Shown in pieces: positions 8,957 through 17,611 of a stretch of DNA of 64,000 bases; position 1 is the stretch's first letter; each line of letters opens with the position of its first letter. The DNA is from Leptospiraceae bacterium (GTDB lineage: Bacteria > Spirochaetota > Leptospiria > Leptospirales > Leptospiraceae), in NCBI GenBank assembly GCA_022402465.1, contig JAKRSH010000033.1, positions 62,001-126,000 on the forward strand. Reading direction: 5' to 3'. The notes beneath the pieces were generated by a model. It had not been told where the DNA came from and did not search any database. It saw nothing but the letters and a program-made list of their open reading frames with translations. Both the position numbers and the translations under genes were made by a program.

Positions 8957-9622
8957 ATGCGAATTTTTCAAAGATTCAATTCGAACATAACAATGTATAA
9001 GTTGCAATTGCTTAAGACATTCCTTGTTTTGCTTATTTTTATAAATTGTGGATCAGGTTCAGATAGTCCCCAAGATTTTTCTAAAGAAAATGCTGATGGA
9101 AGTAGAATTTCTAGACCAATTTCATTGACGAAATCAGATAAAGTCAATATCAATCTGGTTTGGGATTTTAAAAATTTACCCATTAGCTTAAAAGTAGAAC
9201 TTTATGAGCCACCATCCCAGAGGCCTTTTTCACTTTGGGAGACAGGCTCAGGCAAAGATGAATCGAAACTTGCCTTCTCCAAACCGATACTAGGCGATGG
9301 TAAATCTATTATCTTGAACCCTGGGACAAAGAAACAATTTGTTCTTGTTATACGAAATCCAAGCGACGAAACGATTCATTTTTTTGCAGCTCCCCACAGA
9401 GCCGAACCAGAGGAAGCTAGTCTGGGATTTAAATTTAAATGTCTATGTATCAATCACGCATTTACCATTCCACCCAAAGAAACTTGGTATAGAATCGTTG
9501 AACTAAAACTCTCAGATGGTTTCTTAGGAGACAGTCTTCTTGTAAGCCATTCTATTATTGGTATACCAAAAGAAAGGGTTAAGGACTTTCAGAAATCTGC
9601 TTCATCAGATCACGAACATTGA
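8957..9622 (+). CDS. Putative lipoprotein of unknown function
   Basis: A signal segment ends LLIFINC, with lipidation at the Cys. The start may be ATG 8957 or ATG 8993; the second gives a more usual 19-residue signal and neither has a strong ribosome site. The mature part of about 190 residues is beta-rich and includes FKCLCINHAFTIPPKETWYR, a block reminiscent of periplasmic cupredoxin-like or copper-chaperone proteins, and a His-rich end SSDHEH. I do not recognise the family firmly. It lies 11 bases after the discoidin-like lipoprotein and probably shares its transcript. Confidence 0.6.
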   Translation: MRIFQRFNSNITMYKLQLLKTFLVLLIFINCGSGSDSPQDFSKENADGSRISRPISLTKSDKVNINLVWDFKNLPISLKVELYEPPSQRPFSLWETGSGKDESKLAFSKPILGDGKSIILNPGTKKQFVLVIRNPSDETIHFFAAPHRAEPEEASLGFKFKCLCINHAFTIPPKETWYRIVELKLSDGFLGDSLLVSHSIIGIPKERVKDFQKSASSDHEH

Positions 9623-9691
9623 AAAATTTAGGTTTATTTGAAGCAAATTGGAAAGAGGAATCTAAATCAAAGTTAGAATCATTTCTATGAT

Positions 9692-10597
9692 TTACATCTT
9701 CATAAATCTATCGAAAGCTTCTCTTTCTTTTTTTCTGCGAGCTGCATCTTCATCTGTTTCTACTGGTGCAGTTTTAGGATTACTTGGATCAGAGCTTGGA
9801 GCATTTTTAATTTGTGGAATTGGATTGGGTACTGTAGCTGGGCTTGTCTGTGAGTTGCTGGAAGCAGTATTTTGATTCTCTGTGGTGGGATTTGTTGCTC
9901 CAACTGCTTTGAAATATTTTTCTTCTTTTTTACTTTCTATCAGCTTCGCTTTTTCTAAAGTGGAGACAAGTTTTACCTTGGAATCTTTGGTCTCTATACC
10001 CTTTTCATTCAAAGAAAGAATTTGATTCTTTTTAAGATTAACAACTTCACCATCAATATTGACCTCTGCTTCTCCTCTTGCCACCGCGACATCCAGAGCT
10101 TTAGGATTTTGTTTGGCAACTATAACATCGCCATCTTTTACCTTTACTGAGCCAGCAGAAGACTCAACCAGTATAGAGGTAGAGATGCTTTCTTGGATTT
10201 GTGTTTTCTTAACATTGATAGATCCCTTGGTGAAGTTGATTTTTTGAACTTTTTCACTAATTTCCAAAATAACCATAGTATCTTCATCCATTTGTATTTC
10301 CGTTCCATCTTTGAGCATCAGAGTTGCTTGCGATGATTTATCAGATCGTACAGAATCTCTATTGGACAGTGGGCTATTGGAATCTAGGTCTTCCCATACT
10401 ACTTCATTATCAAATTTTCTTTGAATCTTATTGTATTTAAAAGTTACATCTCCGATAATTTCTCTAGTTCCAATTCCCTTGCGTTTGTTTATATCAGCAT
10501 AGAAAATATATACAAATATTAGTGTATTCAAAAAAAGGAAAATCCCGAATTTCCATTCATTGATCCAAGATAATATTTGCAAAATACCTCTTCTCAT
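9692..10597 (-). CDS. FecR-domain membrane protein
   Basis: One transmembrane segment (about residues 17-34) is followed by a FecR domain (about 75-190) with SVRSDKSSQATLMLKDGTEIQ, VQKINFTKGSINVKK and the SSAGSVKVKDGDVIVA repeat-like block. The C terminus is low-complexity, rich in Asn, Pro and Ser, and ends in a charged helix. FecR domains act in the periplasm, either as sensors that signal to ECF sigma factors or as envelope-binding modules. No sigma factor is adjacent; instead the gene follows the cyclase by 7 bases, so the two are likely translated from one mRNA. It may transmit envelope signals to, or bind near, the cyclase; that is inference. Confidence 0.85.
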   Translation of the reverse strand: MRRGILQILSWINEWKFGIFLFLNTLIFVYIFYADINKRKGIGTREIIGDVTFKYNKIQRKFDNEVVWEDLDSNSPLSNRDSVRSDKSSQATLMLKDGTEIQMDEDTMVILEISEKVQKINFTKGSINVKKTQIQESISTSILVESSAGSVKVKDGDVIVAKQNPKALDVAVARGEAEVNIDGEVVNLKKNQILSLNEKGIETKDSKVKLVSTLEKAKLIESKKEEKYFKAVGATNPTTENQNTASSNSQTSPATVPNPIPQIKNAPSSDPSNPKTAPVETDEDAARRKKEREAFDRFMKM

Positions 10598-10604
10598 ACT
10601 CTAA

Positions 10605-12695
10605 TTATGCCCTGGCTCCTGATGAGCTTTTCGATTCTTGGAAAATAATAGCTCGTAATTCTTGGATAGACTTTGGTGCTTGTGAATCGTTAAGTCTCCC
10701 TAAGACTGCATAGATGACTTGTGGTTTCTTTTTACCTTTAACATGTATAGCTTTCATTTTTTTGACATTGTATTTATTGGCAACTTTAGAATATGCTGAT
10801 TCTGTAATGAGAATATCTGTTCCAAATTCTTTATTTAGACCTTCGACTCTGGATGCCAAATTTACTGCATCACCTATAACAGTAAATTCTAATCGTTCTT
10901 CCGAACCAATTTGACCTGCAATAACATCTCCAGTGTTAATTCCAATACCTATTCGAATGAAAGGTTTCTTTACAGTGCCCCTTGATTTATTGAATACTAC
11001 CAAAGATTTTCTCATTAAGAGAGCAGTCTCGATAGCACTTTCAGTATCGTTGTCAGTGCTACTGATGGCTCCCCAGACAGCCATAATGGAATCGCCTATG
11101 AATTTATCAACAATGCCTCCCTTCTGATTGACACAGGATACCATCTCAGTCATATAAAGATTCAAAAATTCAACTACATCCTCAGGTTGCATGGTTTCCG
11201 ACATCCCAGTAAAATTACGAATGTCTGAGAAGAAAATAGTGCATTCTTTTCTCTCTCCACCTAGACGCATACTTCCATGGAGAGCTTTTTCAGCAAGTTC
11301 TGGACTGACAAATTTACCAAAAGCATCCTTGATTTTATCTCTTTCTGAAAGTCCTTTGCCCATGTGAACAAAGGAACGTGTTAGCACTCCTATCTCATCT
11401 CCACTTGTCTCTTTGATATCAAGTTGGAATTCTCCTCTTTCTATCTTCTTTGAGGCTTCCACTAAGGAAAGAATTGGCTTTGTTAGGTTCTTGGAGTAGA
11501 TAAAAACAATCAAAATAGAAACATTCAGAATAATAATCATCAAGTAAAAGTTTCTTCTTTGGATATTATTCACTTCTTCCATTGCCTTTTCTTCGGGAAC
11601 CGAAGTGACAACAGTAAGATTTCCTAGTCCTAGTTTCTTGAAAGATGCTAGAAAAATTTCCTTATTCGCATTTTCATACTTCACCTGTCCATTGTTTATG
11701 GGACTCGCTTGGATCTTTTCATAGATAGGTAGTTCTTTGAAGCTAGTTTTATTATAGACTTCTTCTTTCTTACTGTGGGCAAGCACAGTTCCATCTTGGG
11801 TTAACATGAAATTGTCAGTGATCCCAGAACTTTTGAAAGAGTTAAGGATGCCGTCCATTTTGGCTAGGGCCACTATAAAGCCAGATCTATCTTCCATTTT
11901 GTAGGGATAAGATACAGCTATCAAAGGTTCTTTGTTGATACTTGAATTTAGAACTACGGTTTTACCCTTATAGGAACTTGAAAATGTTTTCAAATCACTC
12001 TTTACATTTTTATCTAATACAGATTTGTCCCAGTTCTTTTCTGTAAGAAAAATCGGATTATAGGATTTCTGATTCAGAGTAGCTTGGCCATTTTCCATAA
12101 CGTAAATGTATATGGCTATAAAACCTTCTTCACTTGATATATCATTCAATTCTGTGATTTCCGATTTATCTGCCAAGTTTATAGCTGAACCCTGGGATAG
12201 GGAGATAGCAGCAAGTTTTGCTGAGCGTATCAAGTTGGAAATATCCGATCGAGTCTTGGCTGCAATGAGTTCTGTGATCTCTAAGTTCTTTTCTTTGATT
12301 CTTAGTTCATTATCGTTCTTAAAGAAAAAAGTAGCTATGTAAATGATGGAACTAATGGAAAGTATAATAATGATAGATATAATAAAAACTAATTTGAGGC
12401 GTATGCTCCAATTATAAAAAAGGCGGCTTATCCAGCTTTTATTTTCTATAGGATCTTTGTCTTCTGGCTCTTGGGTATAAGTGTTGTTAGAGTAAGTCGT
12501 AAAACTTGCATCACTCTCATCGGATCGATCCCAGTCAGTTTCAAAATTGGATTCCGGAGCAGGATTAGACTTTGTTAGTTTACTCTTCTTTAAGGTAAAA
12601 GGCTTGGAAATGGATTTGGAATTTGTCGAAGATTTTCTCTTCAACAAGGGCATTGCCTTTTGTTTCTTTTTCTTTGAGGCAGTTTGCTTACGCAT
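10605..12695 (-). CDS. Membrane-bound class III adenylate/guanylate cyclase with extracellular sensor
   Basis: The order is: a Lys/Ser-rich cytoplasmic N terminus, a TM at about 100-125, a Cache-like periplasmic domain (about 130-375), a second TM, HAMP (LTKPILSLVEASKKIERG), a linker, and the class III catalytic domain. The metal-binding Asp residues are in FFSDIRNFT and FIGDSIMAVWG, and the transition-state Asn/Arg pair is in AVNLASRVE, so the enzyme looks active. The substrate-specifying position was not assigned, but this subfamily is usually adenylate cyclase. ATG 12695 is preferred over the upstream ATG 12731 because GGGAGAAGG lies just before it. Likely an operon with the FecR gene that follows. 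Confidence 0.92.
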   Translation of the reverse strand: MRKQTASKKKKQKAMPLLKRKSSTNSKSISKPFTLKKSKLTKSNPAPESNFETDWDRSDESDASFTTYSNNTYTQEPEDKDPIENKSWISRLFYNWSIRLKLVFIISIIIILSISSIIYIATFFFKNDNELRIKEKNLEITELIAAKTRSDISNLIRSAKLAAISLSQGSAINLADKSEITELNDISSEEGFIAIYIYVMENGQATLNQKSYNPIFLTEKNWDKSVLDKNVKSDLKTFSSSYKGKTVVLNSSINKEPLIAVSYPYKMEDRSGFIVALAKMDGILNSFKSSGITDNFMLTQDGTVLAHSKKEEVYNKTSFKELPIYEKIQASPINNGQVKYENANKEIFLASFKKLGLGNLTVVTSVPEEKAMEEVNNIQRRNFYLMIIILNVSILIVFIYSKNLTKPILSLVEASKKIERGEFQLDIKETSGDEIGVLTRSFVHMGKGLSERDKIKDAFGKFVSPELAEKALHGSMRLGGERKECTIFFSDIRNFTGMSETMQPEDVVEFLNLYMTEMVSCVNQKGGIVDKFIGDSIMAVWGAISSTDNDTESAIETALLMRKSLVVFNKSRGTVKKPFIRIGIGINTGDVIAGQIGSEERLEFTVIGDAVNLASRVEGLNKEFGTDILITESAYSKVANKYNVKKMKAIHVKGKKKPQVIYAVLGRLNDSQAPKSIQELRAIIFQESKSSSGARA

Positions 12696-13057
12696 ATAAT
12701 GAAACCTTCTCCCAGATTCTATGAAAATCATAGAACTAATTCTAATTCATACTTAAGATCAGACATAATATGTATTGTTTATACATATTCAATTCATTCT
12801 TACTATCTACTTAGGATTGGTATGCATTTGATCTTTTAGGAGCAAGCATTTTTATTTTTTTAAAAATTTCTAATCCTTAAAATGATAGTAATTTTTACAA
12901 TTTTTCTGGATTGCACCTATTTATCATTAAAGAATAGAAAAACATTTATTTTTTTGGTTCATAATTATGCGATCAAGTCTCAATTTAATCAAAAAAGATT
13001 TGCCAATAAGATCTATTTTTCAGAAACTTAGTCAAGTTTTTCAACATTGAGGTCTTT
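12696..13057. other. Divergent intergenic region, cyclase/GH31
   Basis: About 360 very AT-rich bases separate the cyclase and GH31 genes, which point away from each other, so promoters for both should lie here. I see no open coding frame, RNA gene or strong inverted repeat. GAGG at 13048-13051 serves as the ribosome site of the GH31 gene. Confidence 0.5.
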
Positions 13058-15319
13058 ATGAGTATGTTTAGTTTTAAACCGATGAGACAGAGTTTTTCTC
13101 TTCTTACTATTTCAATCTTATTTGGATTTTTGCATTGCACAGGAGCAGGTAAAATGCAGATTTCTCCCCCATCGGTTAATACTCAAATGATAGACAAGGG
13201 AGTTTCTTATTCTATTTCGGATGATTACCTCAAGATTCATTCCTCCATTCATGCAACTTCCATACTGGAGTTTCCCTTACATAAAGCATTTATACAAGCA
13301 TCCAAATCGGAATCGGAAGTATCTTATCGAATGGCGGCTTTTCAATTCAAAGATAAGTCTTTGGTGGAATGTAAAGACCAAAGTATAGATAAGATAGAAA
13401 TTTCCAATAAAACATTGGTTATACGAGGAAATCTTTATGGTGAGAATTGTGAGACAACATATATTTTAAGAATTCTTCCTGTTCATTCCCAAGAAGTAAA
13501 CTTTCAATTGGAACTAAATGATCCAAGCTTAAATCGAATTTCTTTAGAATTGCTATCCCAAGAAGAGGAAAGAATCTTTGGTTTGGGAGAACAGTTTACT
13601 CATTTTGATTTTAAAGGCAAGAAGCCATTTCTTTTCACTGAAGAACAAGGAATCGGAAGAGGGGATCAACCAATCACTGCAGGTGCAAATCTAATTGCAG
13701 GAGCAGGTGGAAATGAATATACTACTTATGCTCCTATCCCACATTATATAACATCTCTTAACCGATCTGTGTTTATAGAAAATTCTGGTTATTCCAAGTT
13801 TGATTTTAGTAAAGATGATTCAATTAAGATTCTCTTCTGGGATACAAACTTAGAAGGTAGTTTCAAAGGAACTGCTTGGATAGCATCCAATCCTCTTGAA
13901 CTCATTGAACTCTATACGAAGAAAACAGGTAGAATGCCAGATATGCCAGACTGGGCCTTTGGAACCATCTTGGGCTTGCAAGGTGGAACTAAAAAGGTGA
14001 CGGAAGTTGTAGACAAGGCAATTGCAATGAAGAATCCAATTACCGCACTCTGGATCCAAGATTGGTGTGGTAGAAGAGTTACAAATTTTGGTGATCAGTT
14101 GCAGTGGCGTTGGTATGCTGATGAGAGTCTTTACCCAGATTTTACGAAATTTGTAAAGACCATGAATCAAAAGAATGTAAAGGTCCTAGGATATATCAAT
14201 CCTTTCTTGGCAGACGTAGATCCTAAGAAACCAGGCGGTGATACCTTTACCAATCCAATGCTTGAAGAAGCCAAATCCAAGGGCTACTTAGTGAAAAATT
14301 CCGAAGGCAAACCTTACCTCATTCAGACTGTTGGTTTTCCAGCTTATTTAATTGATATTACAAATCCAGCTGCTGTGAAATGGACCAAAGATATTATCAA
14401 AAAAAATATGATAGCAGTAGGTCTTTCTGGTTGGATGGCAGATTTTGGGGAATGGCTTCCTGTAGATGCTGTCCTTCATTCTGGAGTTTCAGCAAAAGTC
14501 TACCACAATAGATATCCTGTGGATTGGGCTAAGCTCAACCGAGAAGCAATTAAAGAAGCAGGCAAGGAAGGCCAAATTGTATTCTTTACAAGGGCAGGAT
14601 ATTCTTACTCTAATAAATACTCTACCTTATTTTGGTTAGGTGACCAGATGGTAAGTTTTCAGAAAAATGATGGCCTACCTTCAGCTGTTCTGGGCATGAC
14701 AACTTCTGGTATCTCTGGAATTTCATTGAACCACTCTGACATTGGTGGCTACACAACTATTTCCAATCCCTTGAAGAATTACCATAGAAGTAAGGAGCTT
14801 TTACAAAGATGGGCTGAGATGTCCGCCTTTACCCCTGTTTTTCGTACCCATGAAGGAAATCGTCCTCTCAAGAACTGGCAAGTTTATGAATTTGAAAATT
14901 CTGAAAAAGTTAAATCCCAATCTGATTTAGATACGGGTTTGCACTTTGCGAAAATGGGCAGGTTGCATTTTGCTCTAAAGCCTTATATCAAAAACCTAAG
15001 CAAAGAAGCAAGCATCACTGGCTATCCTGTTGTTCGACATCCTTATCTTCATTTTCCAAAAGATCCAATTGTCATGAAATTGAAATACCAATTTATGTTA
15101 GGTGAAGATCTAATGATCTTACCGGTCCTTGAATCAGGAGCAGACGAAGTAAAAGGCTATCTTCCAGAGGGAAGATGGAAGCACACATCCTCAGGTAAGA
15201 TTTATGATGGAAATTCATGGCTTGAAGTAGAAGCAAAAATTGGTGAACCTGCTGCATTTATCCGTATGGGTGGCAAATCTCAAGCAATGTTAGAAAAAGC
15301 ATTGATAGGGACCAAGTAG
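13058..15319 (+). CDS. YihQ-like GH31 alpha-glycosidase lipoprotein
   Basis: A lipoprotein signal ends GFLHC. The catalytic domain follows the sulfoquinovosidase (YihQ) branch of GH31 closely: the nucleophile is Asp462 in GWMADFGEWLP, the acid/base is Asp529 in FWLGDQ, spaced 67 residues apart as in E. coli YihQ, and the HSDIGGY block ends at Tyr565. Of the residues that hold the sulfonate in YihQ, Trp304 and Tyr508 match Trp350 and Tyr565, but Arg301 aligns with Gln347 (FGDQLQWRW). The enzyme therefore probably cleaves an alpha-glycoside outside the cytoplasm, perhaps not sulfoquinovose. There are no neighbouring sulfoquinovose genes. The alignment to YihQ is from memory. Confidence 0.88.
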   Translation: MSMFSFKPMRQSFSLLTISILFGFLHCTGAGKMQISPPSVNTQMIDKGVSYSISDDYLKIHSSIHATSILEFPLHKAFIQASKSESEVSYRMAAFQFKDKSLVECKDQSIDKIEISNKTLVIRGNLYGENCETTYILRILPVHSQEVNFQLELNDPSLNRISLELLSQEEERIFGLGEQFTHFDFKGKKPFLFTEEQGIGRGDQPITAGANLIAGAGGNEYTTYAPIPHYITSLNRSVFIENSGYSKFDFSKDDSIKILFWDTNLEGSFKGTAWIASNPLELIELYTKKTGRMPDMPDWAFGTILGLQGGTKKVTEVVDKAIAMKNPITALWIQDWCGRRVTNFGDQLQWRWYADESLYPDFTKFVKTMNQKNVKVLGYINPFLADVDPKKPGGDTFTNPMLEEAKSKGYLVKNSEGKPYLIQTVGFPAYLIDITNPAAVKWTKDIIKKNMIAVGLSGWMADFGEWLPVDAVLHSGVSAKVYHNRYPVDWAKLNREAIKEAGKEGQIVFFTRAGYSYSNKYSTLFWLGDQMVSFQKNDGLPSAVLGMTTSGISGISLNHSDIGGYTTISNPLKNYHRSKELLQRWAEMSAFTPVFRTHEGNRPLKNWQVYEFENSEKVKSQSDLDTGLHFAKMGRLHFALKPYIKNLSKEASITGYPVVRHPYLHFPKDPIVMKLKYQFMLGEDLMILPVLESGADEVKGYLPEGRWKHTSSGKIYDGNSWLEVEAKIGEPAAFIRMGGKSQAMLEKALIGTK

Positions 15320-15362
15320 TTCGACCTAATTTTCAATAATTTATTTAATATAAAATCATCAT

Positions 15363-15388
15363 ATAGCATATTAATTATGATATGCTAT
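15363..15388. repeat. Perfect 9-bp inverted repeat upstream of MCP gene
   Basis: ATAGCATAT and ATATGCTAT form a perfect stem with an 8-base loop. It ends exactly where a TTGACA -35-like box begins. No T run follows, so it is more likely an operator or weak processing hairpin than an intrinsic terminator for the GH31 gene. Confidence 0.45.
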
Positions 15389-15416
15389 TGACAGACTCAC
15401 CTGATTGATTTGGATA
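15388..15416 (+). promoter_or_regulatory. Candidate sigma70 promoter of MCP-SCO pair
   Basis: TTGACA at 15388-15393 is followed after 17 bases by TGGATA, giving a perfect -35 and a partial -10 box about 45 bases before the MCP start codon. The call rests on consensus and spacing alone. Confidence 0.4.
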
Positions 15417-15461
15417 ACATAAAAAGTGGATATTGTATCCCCTATAATCCATAGGTAGTCT

Positions 15462-17006
15462 ATGAATTCTTCAAATCAAACACAATTAGAACAATATATC
15501 GATGAGAAATTCAAAATTGAGAATCTCAAAAATGACAAATTTATAATATTCTTATTATTTGCTCACATATTTTTCATTCAAATCTTTGCTATAGGTTATG
15601 GAACCTGGTTAATAGCCTTAGCTCCTTCTCTGCTTATCTTTGGTCTCAGCTTAGCTGCTTACATTTTTTTTAAAGGAAGATTGATTTCAAGATTGATCTT
15701 TAGCTTTGCTATAATGAGTTATTCATCTATTTTGATACTAGCTGAATTGGGAAGAATGGAAATGCATTTTCATGTTTTCTCAGCGATGGCATTTTTACTC
15801 GTTTATAGAGATTATTATACTATTATTACAGCGGCAGCAACAATAGCGGTTCAACATGCTGTTTTTAATTTGGCTCAAGAGTATGAAGTTACTTTAGGAA
15901 ATATTCCACTCATTACTTACAATTATGGACATGGTTGGGATATAGTTTTTTTACATGCAATTTTTGTAATATTTGAAGCTGGTGTTCTGATATATTTTTC
16001 TTATGTAATGAAAAAGCAATTTATCAAAGAAAGAACGGAATACCTAGAGGTAAAATCTATGATGCTTCGAAATGAACAAATAATTCAAGATATGGAATCT
16101 ATCACAAAACAAACTATTGAAACAATAGAATCCGTTACGAATAATTCGAATTCAATTGCTAATGAAGCAGAAAAGCAAGCTGCTTCCATAGAAGAAATTA
16201 CAGCAGCCATTGAAGAAATAACCTCATCTGTAGATAGTATTGCTCAGAACACTCAGAACCAATCAAACGAAACAAGAGACCTTAATAAATTAATGGATGG
16301 TCTTATATTGCTTAATACTACAGTTTCTGAAAAAATTCAAAATAGCAATCTTATACTAAAAGAAACGGAAGCTAAGGTTATTATTGGTGAAAGAATTTTG
16401 GACAAAATGTCCTCTTCAATAATGAATATTGAACAGACTTACGAGGGTATGAAAGAAATTATGGAAGGCATACAGGAAATAGCAGATAGAATTAATTTAT
16501 TATCTTTAAATGCATCCATAGAAGCTGCTCGCGCAGGACAATTTGGTAGAGGATTTGCTATAGTTGCTGATGAAATATCTAAGCTTGCGGATAATACGGC
16601 TGTCAGCATAAAGGAAAGTAGCAATTTACTGAAGGAAATAAAAAAACAATTGTCCTCGTCAAGTGAAGTGACTAAAGACGGTGTTACAACATTTTCAGAT
16701 ATCATTTCTAAATTTTCTATTGTTAGAGCAGAAGTTACTGATTTTTCTGAAGTTTCTGCCAAGCAAATTGAAAATTTCACGAAAATAAAAAATAAAATTA
16801 CTGATGTTTCACAATTGGCAGATGATATTCAAAACTCTACAGACGAACAAAAGCTTTCCATGAATGAGATCCTTTCTTCGATCTCATATGTAAATGAAAA
16901 TACGAATATTTTTGTACAGAAATCATTGAATCTAAACAGCGTAGCGATTTCTGCTGATTCGATCACAATCAAATTAAGGGATACTATGGATAGCTTAAAG
17001 TCATAA
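15462..17006 (+). CDS. Methyl-accepting chemotaxis protein with polytopic membrane sensor
   Basis: Residues about 25-195 contain six hydrophobic segments and no large periplasmic domain, so sensing probably occurs within or at the membrane. The rest is a coiled-coil signalling region whose hairpin tip is clear: [20 protein letters not shown] and [16 protein letters not shown], matching the CheA/CheW contact tip of MCPs. Gln/Glu-rich helices on both sides carry likely methylation sites. It should control flagellar rotation through CheA. An SCO1-like gene begins 13 bases after the stop, suggesting a link with copper, respiration or oxygen, which is inference. Confidence 0.92.
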   Translation: MNSSNQTQLEQYIDEKFKIENLKNDKFIIFLLFAHIFFIQIFAIGYGTWLIALAPSLLIFGLSLAAYIFFKGRLISRLIFSFAIMSYSSILILAELGRMEMHFHVFSAMAFLLVYRDYYTIITAAATIAVQHAVFNLAQEYEVTLGNIPLITYNYGHGWDIVFLHAIFVIFEAGVLIYFSYVMKKQFIKERTEYLEVKSMMLRNEQIIQDMESITKQTIETIESVTNNSNSIANEAEKQAASIEEITAAIEEITSSVDSIAQNTQNQSNETRDLNKLMDGLILLNTTVSEKIQNSNLILKETEAKVIIGERILDKMSSSIMNIEQTYEGMKEIMEGIQEIADRINLLSLNASIEAARAGQFGRGFAIVADEISKLADNTAVSIKESSNLLKEIKKQLSSSSEVTKDGVTTFSDIISKFSIVRAEVTDFSEVSAKQIENFTKIKNKITDVSQLADDIQNSTDEQKLSMNEILSSISYVNENTNIFVQKSLNLNSVAISADSITIKLRDTMDSLKS

Positions 17007-17019
17007 GAGAAAAAATTAA

Positions 17020-17610
17020 ATGATGAAAAAGATATTCCTAATTTTTTTATCTATCATATCAATTGCAGTTTCTCTTTATTTGTTTTTTGGTTATTCAACT
17101 AATTTTTATGGATTACAAGTTTCTAATAAGATAGAAGAATTTTCTTTAGTTGACCAAGATGGAAATGAATTTTCAGAAAATAATTTCAAAAATAAACACT
17201 CTTTAGTTTTTTTTGGATATACTAAATGTTATACGGTCTGTCCAGTTTCAATGAGGAAGTTGGAAGCTCTTTCTAAAAGTATTAACTCCCCAAATCTACA
17301 AATTATTTACATAAGTATAGATCCATCCCGAGATGATTTAGAAAGCCTTAAAATCTATATCAATAAATTTGGTAGTCAATTTGTTGCATTAAACGGAACT
17401 AAGGAAAGGGTAAATAGACTGGGTCAAAAATTCCGAATTCAAGTATCCAATGTGAATTTTGGAGATGAATTTAATCCTCAGTATGAGCATTCGGGCCATA
17501 TCTATTTTGTAGATTCTAATGCAGAAATCAAAATGATTTATCCAACTAGTCTACAGGATATAGCGAAAATAACTCAGGATATTCAAATTCTAATGGAAAA
17601 GATAAATTAG
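17020..17610 (+). CDS. SCO1/SenC-family copper chaperone
   Basis: One N-terminal membrane anchor (about residues 5-24) is followed by a thioredoxin-like fold. The copper ligands are Cys70 and Cys74 in CYTVCP, with His157 in the EHSGHIYFVD block, the standard C-x3-C plus His set. SCO1 proteins insert copper into the CuA centre of cytochrome oxidase or reduce its thiols. Length (196) is normal. It is in line with the MCP gene and 1 base from the end of the convergent J-domain gene. Confidence 0.93.
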   Translation: MMKKIFLIFLSIISIAVSLYLFFGYSTNFYGLQVSNKIEEFSLVDQDGNEFSENNFKNKHSLVFFGYTKCYTVCPVSMRKLEALSKSINSPNLQIIYISIDPSRDDLESLKIYINKFGSQFVALNGTKERVNRLGQKFRIQVSNVNFGDEFNPQYEHSGHIYFVDSNAEIKMIYPTSLQDIAKITQDIQILMEKIN

Positions 17611-17611
17611 A

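Noticed and set aside
10602-12731. Sizeable open frames on the plus strand inside the cyclase gene
   Set aside because: They are antisense to a clearly coding gene, have no ribosome sites and do not resemble proteins.
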